DNA from: Isoetes taiwanensis
Lineage: Eukaryota; Streptophyta; Lycopodiopsida; Isoetales; Isoetaceae
DNA length: 64,000 nucleotides
Assembly (NCBI GenBank): GCA_021234155.1
Contig: JAJEKV010000291.1
Location: 188,001 to 252,000 of the forward strand
Direction of reading: 5' to 3'
In this document: positions 10,632-22,559 of the stretch, in pieces
Layout: each line of letters begins with the position of its first letter
How positions within the stretch are numbered: the first letter of the stretch is position 1
The notes under the pieces: model-generated
Database searches by the model: none
Told to the model about the DNA's origin: nothing
The model's input: only the letters and a program-made list of their open reading frames with translations
Position numbers and translations under genes: made by a program

Positions 10632-12461
10632 TTTGAGACCGTCCAATAGCTCTCCTATAAAACATGGTGTACAGAATCGTAATAAATTTACATTGGAAAG
10701 ATGTTCTACAGTAATTTGGCGTATGCACAGTCCCACAAATTGGTGGGTTAAAGTTGAGTTCGTCCAATCTGTCAAGTACAAAACCATCAGAGCTTCTTGA
10801 TACCTGGGAATACACTTACCAAAGAGTACTTTTGAATCACCGCTCTTCTATTAGGACGTTCATACATTTTCCATACTGTATTGCAGCAGAAAATCAGTGC
10901 AGCCAATCCACCAGAGCCCAGGATTGACTCAAAGTTCCTTAAATTGTTCTAGGTGTGTATATATTTACACCATAATCTGAATGTTCTTTCAATGTATTCA
11001 TTTGTACAAAATGCACGCTTTGTGGTAGGTATGTGCCCTGGATCAAATAACAACGAGAGAAATGTGCAGCAACCTAAGAAACCAGCAGAAACACCATGTT
11101 TAACCAGCACATGTAAATCAAGGATATTGTAGATAGAATAAGCACATTTGTCGTGTTTTGAAGAATCCATTTGCTGCTTATCTGTAAATATGGAAGGAAA
11201 AACCATGTCATACTATGTTCACAAGCTTAAACAAGATTCCTTAAAAAAGAAAGAAGATTTCTCATTTACAAGACTACAAAGATTTATATGCTATATATTT
11301 ACTTGTGAATTACATTGCACAGTTTACAATTCCATTTAACATGATAATTCTACCCTGCATCATGCAAGAATATTGTTTAACTTGCCCATTGATCTAGCTT
11401 TCTGGTTTGTGCAGGAGATCAAATAGATAAAGTCTCTGCAAGCAAATTTCAACAATGTTCAAAGTACCCAGGGGCCAGAAATGTACCTACCAATCAGATT
11501 CTGGTGCAAGGATACAAGCAGGCATGCAGCTTGTCATGATATGCATTTATTCAGGAGATTCCAAAAATCTTGCATTCATATGGTTACCAAGTACGACCTG
11601 TAGTAGCACAGCCCCTGAAGCTACCAAGCGATGGTTATGAATGTCTGTTCCAGCAGGAAGCAGCAACAAGTTTCACCTGCCAGAAGACAATAACCTCACA
11701 TAAGTAAAGCAATCCATGGACATTCTTCACAATGATTAGCATCATAGAGATCTGGTTCCCTCAAAAGCTACAACCAAAATCCAGGTGTCTAAAACCACAT
11801 GGATAATACGAACTCTAAACCAAGTGCTCTGCCATCGCCATATGATACTACAAAACCACATGCCATAGCCATGCTCTGCCAAGATCTGCTCCAACACCAG
11901 CCAAGATCTAGAAACTCCCAGGTTGAAAATCAGCATGATCTTGGGACCCCAGTGCTTTGCCGCAGTGTGACCCCGTTGTAAAGAATTTGGGATAGATGAA
12001 CACAAATATTTTCTTCTAAACACCATCTGGCAGCATACCCTTGAGAGTAGATGGCTGAAGCTTTTCAAGTTCTTGAGATGGCTCTTGAACGCTCGTGAAT
12101 GCCTCTTGCATTTGGAATCTCATCGTGGTTCAGAGTCACAGAGTCCATGGAGATATAATGAGAACCCATTGCCATAAGCCAACGCCGCCTTGCGACACCC
12201 CTAAACGAGCCAGCGCCCGCCTACTCAGGTTCCACAAGAGCATCAATCGAGCATCCGATTTCGCATCCCGACCGCTACTCGACTAACCCTAAAGGAAAAA
12301 TAATTTTCAAAGATGCGTAGCCAGCGCCTTGGCTTATCCTTTAGCCGATGCCACATTCTTTTCCAATGTGAGCATAGAATGGTGGCGCAAGGTCCACAGA
12401 CAAAGATCGCCGGAGCAAGAGAGAAAAAAAAACACGTCTCTGTCCTCCTAGAAAAAAAAAA
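10632..12461. other. Central part of the element, no recognisable gene
   Basis: 1.8 kb without a conserved reading frame. It has a more balanced, less repetitive base composition than the flanks, and could be captured host sequence, but no exon was identified on either strand. The 108-codon minus-strand frame at 11742-12068 has no family signature. Confidence 0.35.
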
Positions 12462-13010
12462 TGTATTCTGGAATACAAAGTGTATTCCGGAATACATTTC
12501 CCTCTTATGATTTGCAACCAAGATCCAGTATCCCTGGTCTTAAAAACAAAAAAATCAAAATCCCTTTATTATTTAAAACTAAAACCCTGTATCCACACAA
12601 TACAAATAAGAAAAATTGAAAGGTCATCAAAATAAATTGAAAATGCCAAAAAAAGAGTTGTTGTTGGTTTGTTTTTCCCTTTCGCTTATCTTTTCATTAT
12701 TTAGAACTCTGTTCCTGTATCCCCTTATAAAAAAAAAAAAAAATTGCAAGGTCATTCAAATCGATAGAAACAAAAAACAAATTGCATGGTCAATGAAAAT
12801 GCCGAAAACCCGGAAAACCTGGAAAATTGCAAGATCATTGTTGAGTCTCAAAAACTTATACAGCAAAAGTGTATTCCGGAATACACTTTGGATTTCGAGC
12901 AAAACCAAAAGTGTATTCTGGAATACACTTTGACTTTCAAGAAAAGCAAAAATGTATTCCGGAATACACTTCTGTTATCCTCGAATAGCAAAAGCGTATT
13001 CCGGATTACA
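12462..13010. repeat. Right subterminal cluster of six palindromes
   Basis: Copies at 12462-12477, 12481-12496, 12869-12886, 12911-12928, 12953-12968 and a degenerate one at 12995-13010. The core is TGTATTCYGGAATACA. The last four are again spaced by 42 bases. Together with the left cluster this makes ten copies, all within about 1 kb of the ends of the element. Confidence 0.88.
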
Positions 13011-13971
13011 ATTTTGGTACTTTAAAATATTATATCATTAAAAAATGATTCATTATAATTTAAAAGTATCATTTCTGGAATATAATCCAAGCTAACAAAA
13101 TGTTGTGTAGGACGTACACTTAAATTAGTGGTTTTCTCTAAAAACACACTTCAGGTAAATTCTAACTGTTAGGAAAAGTGTCACTTTGACATAGCCAATT
13201 TTCTCTTTGCACAAAAAAATGAGTGAGTTTGGGGGGGTCAAAATGTAATTTTATGACCAAAATAAAAAATTTCACCGCATTTTAGCTCTTTTTTTGGAAA
13301 AAAAAGGGAATCTTTGAGGAATATTCCTTTTGCTCCCGTTTCAATGATTTGCTCCCGTTTAATATGCAATCTTGTTATACCTGTTTGGGCTCTGCATTTT
13401 TCCTTTTACTCAAGGCAATTCACTGTAATCTGACCCAACACATCTTCGATACTACTTCTAGCAAAGACAAGAAACCTAAATATAGCACATAGACTTTCAA
13501 AAGAATGCCGATTCTAGCCCCGACTAACCTGTAACTCAACCCAAACAATGACAATGATAGCGTGGCAGAAATCTGGCATTCCAACTAACATGAAATAGAA
13601 ACTCTAACAGCGTCGCCGCTAACTTCATAGTGCTAGCTTCTATTTCTGTGCTAGAATTGGCTATAGCACCAGGGTGCTTCTGCAAAACACGCGAGAGAAG
13701 AAGCCAGACTATCCGCCACCTAACCGGTTTTGAAAGAAGTCAACGGCTCACATTACTAGCAAAAAAGATTGCAGCGAAGAAAAATTCGAATGGACGTCGA
13801 ACAAAAATGAAAAATTAGAATAGATCTAATAAAATATATTTGCATTCGTATGGCCATGAGGTCATTGGAGTTATTTAGCATTGTTGAGCCCCCCATTCTG
13901 GGTTGCAACTAGCAGCAAGGCTTAGTAATCTTTTAGCCTTTCTAGGGGCTACTATTGAGTTGGTTTACATA

Positions 13972-13995
13972 TACAAGAAATTTATCGCGGCGGCC
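13972..13995 (+). repeat. CACTA-like terminal motif (TACAAGAAATTTATCGCGG)
   Basis: The same 23-24 bp motif occurs, nearly unchanged, at 33770-33792, 51985-52011 and 55615-55637. It resembles the CACTACAAGAAA terminus of En/Spm (CACTA) transposons followed by a GC-rich box, but the leading CACTA is lost or altered in all four. No partner end was found. Confidence 0.5.
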
Positions 13996-14222
13996 TCCTG
14001 GACTTACTTCTGTAAGGGCAGATTCCTATATCTTTGGAATGGTGCGAAAGATGTTCTTGAAATCTAAGACTTAATAATGAAGAATTTGTGTTAAAAACAT
14101 GAATTTGAGGATTAGCAAACTTGAATCCGTGTTGTTGCTTCATGATTCGTGCCCATATGAGAGATGAGGATTGAGGACATGGGTTTTGTTCGAGCATGGC
14201 ATCCGCACCCATAAATATCAGA

Positions 14223-14343
14223 TGGGGTCATGCTTAAACCATGGCCATCTCCGTAGTATATCTGCCTCATTACCATGTTAAAACCATGGTTGGGGTCATG
14301 TTTAAACCACATATGCCCCTCATTATCGTGTTAAAACCATAGT
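14223..14343. repeat. Diverged tandem repeat, two units of 53-68 bp
   Basis: Both units start GGGGTCATG(C/T)TTAAACCA and end with GTTAAAACCATRGTT. Non-coding. Confidence 0.75.
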
Positions 14344-14875
14344 TACGCATATTATTGTTATGGAGAGGAAATTTTTGAGATTTAAGCTGGTTTAAACATG
14401 ATCGCGAATGATATTTACCGCTCTAGTTCTAGACACGGCATAGCAAAATTACCACAAAGAAAAATAATCCATCTCAAACTGCAGATGGTGGACTCAGGAA
14501 AATCAGCATAGGTAAAGGGTTTTAGGATGCTCTCCATCGAAAACTATGGAGCTGTGGAGCATCTAAGCAAAAAATTTCTGTTGGGTAAACCTATGAATGC
14601 CGGTGAAGCTCGTGCAGCACTACCCAGCGGTGCAACCTGGAAAAATCGGCGCCAACATGATTTCTGTTTTTCTTTGGATGCAAGATTTTTGCAAGATATG
14701 GCGGTGAGAGATCCCTGGGTTTTTCTTCAGTCATTTCTCTGTTTTTGTTGAACCGTGTGTGCCATATTTCACTCAACAGATTTACTCGAAGTCAGAAAGA
14801 GTAGGAAAAGTTAAGGAATAGCACCGCAGATGTGCCACAGATGTCCTTAATTTGTAAAAATGGGAAAAAATTGCG

Positions 14876-14972
14876 AGAGTAAGATACCGAGTTCATGTTT
14901 GTGTAAAGAATCAAAGTTTCCTTGGAGTAAGATACCGAGCTTGTGTCTGTCTAAAAAATCAAAGTATCATGC
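14876..14972. repeat. Tandem repeat, two units of about 49 bp
   Basis: Each unit begins GAGTAAGATACCGAG and ends AATCAAAGT followed by TTCC or ATCA. A third partial unit may begin near 14979. Non-coding. Confidence 0.75.
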
Positions 14973-17268
14973 GAAAGTAAGAATCCCGGATGCCACTACG
15001 GATATGTATGCGGGGATCCTGAGTTGCCCCTTTTTCTACAGACCCTTAAAAGCTGTAATATCTCCGCCCAACAAGGTTCAACCCAAAATAGAGAAAATTC
15101 ATTGCCTAGAAGTGGCATTTAAATCCATCCACGAACATCCAAAACGAAACTTGCATGTGGTAGAATAGAAGAGAATAATCTGAAAAACCACGCAAAAGTG
15201 CAGCTTAATCCGACTAAACAGAGGCATTTCTCGACCCAAGACTAGAGCTAACAGAGAATAGCAGGGAATGATCTGATTAATGCCCACAAAAGCTAATGTA
15301 TTTGCGATGCCGTAGTAGTAGAGTGCCCACGAAACAGATACAGCTTTGTGATGCAAAAGTGATCAAACCTCTGCTTATAAGTTTCTGCATGATATAGACT
15401 CTTTTGTCATGATCAATGCATATCCTTATTTTGCATATAAAGCAAATCCGCAAGTTTTCTTCCTTGAATATGCACTGCTAGAACCCAACACCGGAGTAAA
15501 GGATCTCAAAACCAGATTGCAGTAAACCGGCTTCCAAAAGTAGATTGCACAAATGGATGCAATGGATGCACTATGCTCATGATTTTATAACAGAAACAGG
15601 ATGGCGATCAAAAGAGGACCCAATGGAGGTAGGAATTTCGCGAAACATCCAGCAACATACAATGCAGAGTTTGAGAACTATTGGATCTTGCTTCTTGCCG
15701 AGAAGTGCCATAGACAGATTACCTGGAGCCGAAGCCCAAATAGATGTAGAAGAATTTGACGGAGAGGAATGTCCAACGGCCCAGACGATTCGGTCGGCAG
15801 AATCTGGCTCCTCTTCCAGGCGCTAAGCATCGACGGAGCAAATTGTCTCGAAAAAAATACGTGGCAATAAAATGAAAGAATAGATTGCGGCGCAGAAAAA
15901 TTCGAACTGCGACAAAAAAGAAAAATTACAAACTCAATTATATATGTTGTGATACTATGTACATGATAAGATCATGGCATTTATATGATCAGATCCCTGG
16001 CTAAGATGTGCTGGTTCTGGAAGAGATGAACTATGGCAGAGGTATGTCTCTTTTAACTCAAAATCCTTTAGCCAATATGAGTACAGACTATAATCTTGAC
16101 CTCAGGGCTGGGGTTGTCAATGTAGGCCATCCATTTAATTAAGTGTTTTTCCTGTTGCAAATGCTCTAGGGTGGGCTGCCCATACATGGACCAAATAAGA
16201 ATTCAAACCCCCATAACTTGCTGATCAGATACCAGAAACACACGGAGGCAGGCTCAATTGGAAGCTCTTGACATGGGCTTTTCGATGGTGTAACGATGTG
16301 GGCGGGTTCAGTTTCAAACAAGGTACTTATAAAGCCTTAAAAGGGCTGCTCTTTACGGACTAAAACTGAATCACAACATGGCCCAAAGTGAAACACAATC
16401 TCACCCTTTGTTGAATCATTTGCATGCCCTCAAATGGATCAGCATATCGATCAATTGGAACACAAAGCTGTCCTATGTTGGCATGCACATAGCCCCTAAA
16501 ATAACAATATCATTTTCTATTAACTTGCTCTAAGAGCAACAGATTACAAACAAATAAGATCACGAAAGGTGAATTTGTACCTTAGTGAAGAAATAAAAGT
16601 TTCAAGACACGACTTAAAGGGTCATCATTGAACATAGTCATTATTGTACAAAGAATTGAGGGTCCTAACCCTCTTAGATGCTCTTTCGGAAGAGCTGAAG
16701 CTCCATTCTTGTACATTCCCAACATTTGGTCCGGAGGATCAATGGACCATATTCGGCTTGGAGATTGAGAATGCCATATATCGATACATCTTGAGCAGCT
16801 GATTTTTGGGTTTGTGTACCATGGAAGCACTCGTGTGTTTCTTCTATGCTACAACTATCTTGACTTGAATTTGGGAGGTGGCGGGTTGTCTACATACATC
16901 TCGGTGGTAGCATGTAATTGGGGATCTCCTCATCACTTACATTAATGTCCTTTGTCCTCATCATTATTCATGTCCTTCTTTGGATCTGCAAACATTAGGA
17001 TCAAACATAACTTCATTGTGTACCTACTGATAAGTTGTAAACTTAGCTGCAATATATGTAATTAAACAAGCTTGCGAGAATTATATGTGACCAGAATTAT
17101 AAATGCAACACAAGCATTTTAAAAAGTTACTGTTGCCCAATGTCATCAACATCTTCTCCATCACATGAGAGGTATTCTTCATCTTACGCAACCTACACAA
17201 CCCGATGCTTTTTCAGCCAAATTTTTTGGTAAAATGAAATTCAACACAAAAGAATTACTTACTTGTTT

Positions 17269-19150
17269 TTACTTTTGTGTTGCCCTTTTCTCTTTGAGCT
17301 TAAGATAGCGTGCCCTTCTTGCATTTGCAGCTTCAATTGTAGGATGATTGGGTGGGCCAAAAGCGGGATACTTGTTGGGATTTCTTGCCCTTAGCCTCTC
17401 TTCTATCTCCTTCAATCTTTCCTCTTTCAATCTCTTTCTCTTTTCACGCAACTCCTTCTTCTTTTTGTGCGACTTCCAACCTTGCTTTCTTTTTTTCTTC
17501 CCTCTCCTTTGCCTCTTGTTCCAACACGGCAATCATATACGCTTTGGTTACCCGGGGGTGCCGAAATATCCTTTGGAACAAATGTTTTCCTCACTTTGCC
17601 CATACATTAGAAACATTCTGGCGATTGTCCTCACCACTACACGTAGCGAAGCCACATTGGAACCCAGCGGATGCAACATTAGCACTAGCATTGAATTCAA
17701 TCTTATTACATTCCGGAAGTATTGCATTGCTGGTTTGAGGCCCCAGAGCTGCATTTGGATTCTCTCCGGCTTGAATAGGCAATTCAACTCCAATTCCACC
17801 CAATTCAGGCTGAACTTTGGAAGCATCTAGAGGCCGATTTCTGTTTTCCTAAATCCAGACTTGATATTTTGTGGAGTGAGTGCTTTATCTAATGCCTCTC
17901 TCACCATTTGAGCCAAATCCTCCTTACAAGGCTCTACTCCCAAGTGAGAAATACAATAAGCATGTCTAATAAGTCTGAATGCCTCTTTAAAAGGCTTGAA
18001 ACATGCAACATCAAGTGGTTGCAAGCGATTGTGATGTGTGTGCGGGTAACTTGAGTATTTGTAAACCTGTGCTAGCAGCCAATTTCACAGTTTCTAAAGT
18101 AACATGGGATCCATGACCATCCAAAATCAGCAAATGAGGATTGGTTGGAGACACACCACCTAGTACCACCTTTTTGAAATGATTCACCCAATCTTTGAAG
18201 ATGTCATTAGTCATCCATGCCCTCCTTTGCATAGATAGTGCAGCATCGGGTTCACAGCCTTCTAGATATTCTTCCCTTGCCCTAACTCCCTTCATAATGT
18301 ATAAGTTAGGAAGCCTTTCTCCTGCTGCATTTACACATGTAAGGAGGTCATCCATTCCCTATTTTGCATCACTCTCTCTCGATACCGCTTTTGTGTTCTT
18401 TGTGGTAATCACTCTAACTCCCGCTTCTTTACCTGCTTGGACACCAGACTCATCACAATTCCAAATGTGATGAGCATCAAACCCAAAAGCAGCATAAGCA
18501 TTCTGCAATTCATTGTAAAAGGCATCAAGATTAGGTCTGCTGAGAGCAAGAGCTCTCGCATTATCTATAATTTGAGCTTTTCTCAAGCTCAGATCTGGAT
18601 GCCTATTTTTAAAGCATCTCCACCACTTCAGGCCTGGAATTCCATTTTTAAAAGGTGTTATTCGGCCTGCACATACTTCTGCAACCTTTGCCCTTAACAT
18701 TGTAACTGTTACTCCCCAGCCTTCCATTACCATTTGCAAACACCATTCCTTCAATTGCTCCTCTTCCTCAACAGTCAGCACTCTAGGTCTCTTGCCACAC
18801 TTCCTATGAGAAAGATGGAAGAGATGGTTCCTAAGCGTGGTAATAGGAATGCCATTCATCCTTGCAGCTTTTCTCATGCTGTATAGCCCTGAATGAAACT
18901 CAACCATGGCTTTCTCAAGTGCATCCTCACTCCATGAACCTCTAGCATAATTTCTAACCACCTTTTTAGGCCTCTGATCAGCATGATTTGGTTCTACAAC
19001 AGTAGCTTGTTCTTGAGGAGAGGGAGCATGAATTCTTCTACCATTTGATCTAGGCCTAGTAGAGAGCAAATCTGTGAGAATCTCTGCAGCAGCACACTCA
19101 CCATCAGAGTCAGGGCTTCTTGCAGCTCTTGCTCTAGTTCTGGGCGCCAT
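17269..19150 (-). pseudogene. pogo/Tigger-type DDE transposase, broken
   Basis: Intronless. The first 263 codons (19150 downwards) give a basic, low-complexity N-terminus, a helix-turn-helix of the Psq type (about residues 67-115, with SMRKAARMNGIPITTLRNHL), a CENP-B/Tc5-like DNA-binding domain (about 118-185) and the first catalytic Asp in WNCDESGV (about residue 232). A TAG at 18359-18361 interrupts, and the same frame then continues with LLILDGHGSH (second Asp). A frameshift near 18015-18030 precedes LQPLDVACFKPFKEAFR (third Asp). The tail is a long Lys/Glu/Arg coiled-coil (17269-17500), after a further frameshift. The order and motifs match the DDE_1 (jerky/pogo) family, normally 450-600 residues. 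The stop and frameshifts make it inactive, but most of the sequence is well kept, so it is a fairly recent loss. Confidence 0.85.
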
Positions 19151-19350
19151 AGAAAGAGAGGAATGGATGCTTTACAATACGAAGAGCTAGGACTTATATA
19201 GACAAACTTGGCGCCAGGATACACTCTAAATTGGAAGGCTGAGATAGAAGGAGATCAGGATTGATGAAGTGGCATGCATAAACACCCTTGGATTCAGCCC
19301 CTCATAAACACTCTCAAATTTGGCGGGCTGCAAGTCATCCATGCCTGTAA

Positions 19351-19452
19351 TCACTCCAAATGATCCATAAATAGGGGCTGAATGCCCTCCAAGAACGGCT
19401 ACTTTTCCTCCTTTTGCTTGTGATCACTCCAAATGATCCATAAATAGGGGCT
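19351..19452. repeat. 29-bp direct repeat upstream of the pogo-like gene
   Basis: An identical 29-base stretch starting TCACTCCAAATGATCC and ending ATAGGGGCT lies at 19351-19379 and 19424-19452. It may belong to the subterminal region of the pogo-like element. Confidence 0.8.
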
Positions 19453-19649
19453 CCTTGTGAACCACAAACGGGCATAAATCAGACCATCTAAGGTAGCCGA
19501 GTGATTATTGCAAGGTAGCTGTGTGATCATTAAAGAGGCATCCATTGATTCATACCTGGGCTGTGCGTGATTATACGAAGGGCTGGGCGCGATTGAAGGA
19601 GGGACTCCCAGTGCCATCTGTGGGCACCATCTGTGCCGACATGCAGCAT

Positions 19650-21320
19650 GCCGTTCTTCACGTTAGGGTTTTCCTAAATCGTGGTTAGGTCGTCGAACAT
19701 ACAGTTTTTGGTCACACGGTGTCCACAATTTTAGGGCACCGATTTAAGTAAGGACACCCTACCCTAGCATGCGAAACTTTCTAGCTGATGCAAACTTACC
19801 TCTTAAGAAAATTCCAGCATAAACCCAAATGAAGTTCGAGAAGTCATAAAAAATCTTTGGTAGAATGGGAAATAAATCTGCAATTTCGTGCAGAGATGAA
19901 CAAGCTGGACATTGAACCTAGACATTGTATTTATATGCATTTATTTAAGATTTTAGAGTTATTTTTTCAATGCTGACCTTGGATTTGGAGATCTTTTGGG
20001 AATCTGAGCATATAAAGCTAGATAATGTATTTATACGTAACGTATCTGTTATATATAGACAAGGGGTTGGTTACAATTCATGATTGCGACTCAAGCAAGT
20101 GATTTGCCTTTGCAATGTCATAAAGGCAAAGCAGATAAAGGTCATACAAAAAACAATTGAACAAACCTTGCCTATCTTCTATTGTAGAATATGTACATGC
20201 AACAACTCTTGAAACGGTTACAATTGTTGAGGCTAAGATTGTTTACACAATAATGTGGATTCATGGCAATGTAATAGAGATTAATCTTGTAGGATAATTT
20301 GTTGTTTCAAAAAAGATCATGAGCAACCATATCGTTTGTGACTTGCTCAGTTATTTCTTCAAAGCCTGATTTGTAGCAGGCCATTGATAAGGTTGCATAG
20401 ATATAATAATCATTTGATGCCTACCAGTAGACATCCTGTCAATGATCCCACTCACAGAGGTAACAAGGTTCAAGATGAAAATCAGAACGTGACATTCCAT
20501 ATTTCGGTCTAATTTAATTATCAACATATTTTTTATTTGTGATCTAGAACTAGCAATTGTCGATCCAGTAGTTGCAAAATTGAAGGATCACTGCTGCATT
20601 TGGTACATCTATGTGATAAGTTCACAAGTGAGGTTATGCCTTAGTGGATCAATGTAGATATTGTAGCTACTAGCACCTGACCTTTGCAAAAGCTTTTAGC
20701 ATTTTATATCTATGTATTACCTTATATTATTTGGATGAAGGCAACAAACACAACCAAAATATTGACCTGGAGATTAGCATTATTGACCTCAAAGAATGCT
20801 GCATCAACTCCAAAGGAAGAGGCTACACTATTTCTTTCCTATACTAGCTGATTTTGCTTGATATTACTCCTTCTAAGTTGTCAACCTAATGTGCATTTGG
20901 ATTAAACTCATCCAAAAAAAAAACCCTTCAAACTATAGCGGCAGCAACGCCGCCGCAGTATCGTCTTGTATCACATAATAACAAGGTAGTGGTCATGGAT
21001 GGTGGAAGGATTTAGTAGTATCAAATACTACATTAGTGAGGATATCAAGGATGTCGACTGTGACATTCAGATGTATGTCATATTGGAAGATAGTAGAATA
21101 TTCGTATTACTTGACAAGATTTAAAGAATAAGCATAATGATATTATTGAAGATATTGGGTTAGATATGATCTACCAGAGATAAGCATTCAAGTTATTCCA
21201 ATGGTTGGAATTGACCATTTAGATACATCGTACTAAGGGATATGAAAAGAATTTAAATCAGGAAAAATAGCTAGAGTAAGTCTAGCATATACGGTGATGT
21301 TACATTCAAAAACATCCCGA
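19650..21320. other. A+T-rich intergenic DNA, nothing recognised
   Basis: No conserved frame, tandem array or RNA gene seen on either strand. Confidence 0.4.
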
Positions 21321-21329
21321 GGACTGTAT

Positions 21330-22390
21330 TGCTATAGTCGATAGCTTGCTCAGGTTCAGTGTGTTGTTATCCTTCAATAGGTATCTGATAGTTCGTTTCC
21401 AAGCTCTCACCTCCATTGGTTTCTCACATGTTTCATATACCATGGTGGTCAGAGGTTTGTTTATCCTGACCTTGAATTCCTGGCAATGCCATTGCCGAAA
21501 TATACCTTCGTGCTTTTCCCATTTCCCTTCTGTTAGGCTCGATCCCCATGCCTCTGATCCGTGTAACTATGTACTTGCCACCAATGTACCAAATAGATAT
21601 GCCTTGATATCCAATGTAGAAGTTTCCAATTGCTGCTTGAAATCTTGAGTCTGCCCCCTTTTAACCATTTTCATGTACCATGGGCGTCGTATCCTAGGTA
21701 CTTGTATTCCCTTGCTTCCTCGAGATCTGATCCCATACATCTGAAGGGTTTGTGCCGTCCTTTCGTTCCAAAGATCATTATTTTTGTTTTAATGAGGTTC
21801 ACTATTAGTCCTGTCCACACAGAATTCTTGTGCATCCCTCTATTTTTTGTGCTCATCATGCTTAGGTCGTCGGCACATATCATGATTGGAACCTTGGTTC
21901 TCTCTAGGGTTGGTGCATATATATTTTCCTGCTTCTCAATGATGAATTCTAGTAGTGCATCTTTATATATTCCAAATAGCATTGGTGAAAGGGGGCACCC
22001 TTGCTTCACTCTTGTATCATAGTCGATGGCTTTCCCCTCTTGTTCCATTTTTGCGTATACCCTTTTGTATAGGTGTGCGATGGATTCTATAAGGCCGTCC
22101 AACGCCTTCAATTCTATCAATCTTTGTATTAATTTCTCTCTGGGCACTGCATCAAATGCCTTTTTAAAATCCATAAAGCAACATATGATCTTCGTGTTTC
22201 GGGCCGTCGTCTGTTCTACCAAGAAGTTAAATGTCACTAAATGGTCTGTGGAGGAGTGATTTGGTCTGAAACCTGGCCCTTGTGCCCTCAGTTGGCCTGC
22301 TTCTACTAGCTCTTTAGTTTACCGTCCAGTACTTTCCCAAACCATTTGGTGAAGATGGAGCTTACCATGATCGTTTCGTAAATTCCCCGG
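21330..22390 (-). pseudogene. LINE (non-LTR retrotransposon) ORF2 fragment: reverse transcriptase and post-RT region
   Basis: The minus strand reads, in order, SSIFTKWFGKVLDGKL, a one-base frame change near 22320, then PGFRPNHSSTDHLVTFNFLV, CFMDFKKAFDAVPR (RT motif with the first catalytic Asp), VKQGCPLSPMLFGIY, ICADDLSMMS (the catalytic ADD box, with Cys where Phe or Tyr is usual) and REYKYLG. Below 21660 the frame is lost but continues as LHGSEAWGSSLTEGKWEKHE and KPMEVRAWKRTIRYL, the conserved post-RT part. This is the C-terminal half of an L1-like ORF2, without endonuclease. It is inactive, with several frameshifts and a stop near 21670. Confidence 0.85.
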
Positions 22391-22559
22391 GTCGTCGATA
22401 TTACCCCCCTTTGTGCAAGGGTATTACCCTTTTATACTTTCCATCTTTTTGGTACAATTTTTGTTCGCACTCGATTTGTTTGTCAATTTTTCTAGATTGA
22501 CACCTTGCGAAATTTATTTGACGTTAATCTCTTCTTAGATTGACACCTGGATGCTCCTG

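Larger units (their letters stand above)
9323..13380. mobile_element. About 4.06 kb non-autonomous element with terminal inverted repeats
   Basis: The left end reads GATTGCAAATTAAACGGGAG; the right end, inverted, reads GATTGCATATTAAACGGGAG. The similarity continues outward a few bases (ATACAACAT versus GTATAACAA) and inward through AAGGGAATCTTTGA on both sides, with small indels, for roughly 60 bp. Inside are two clusters of an 18-bp palindrome, four copies at 9837-9977 and six at 12462-13010, placed nearly symmetrically. The centre has a 200-bp tandem duplication and no transposase. Subterminal palindromes at both ends are typical of transposase-binding arrays in DNA transposons such as En/Spm, but the superfamily is undetermined. 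A target-site duplication could not be fixed. Confidence 0.6.
13400..17268. other. 3.9 kb with no supportable gene
   Basis: Only local repeats were found, listed separately. A short similarity links 13770-13820 and 15890-15935 (both run from a GCRGCG core through AGAAAAATTCGAA to GAAAAATTA), suggesting two copies of one old element or of a gene's 5' region. Short frames such as 15545-15826 (plus) and 16582-16830 (minus) have no recognised domain. Confidence 0.4.
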
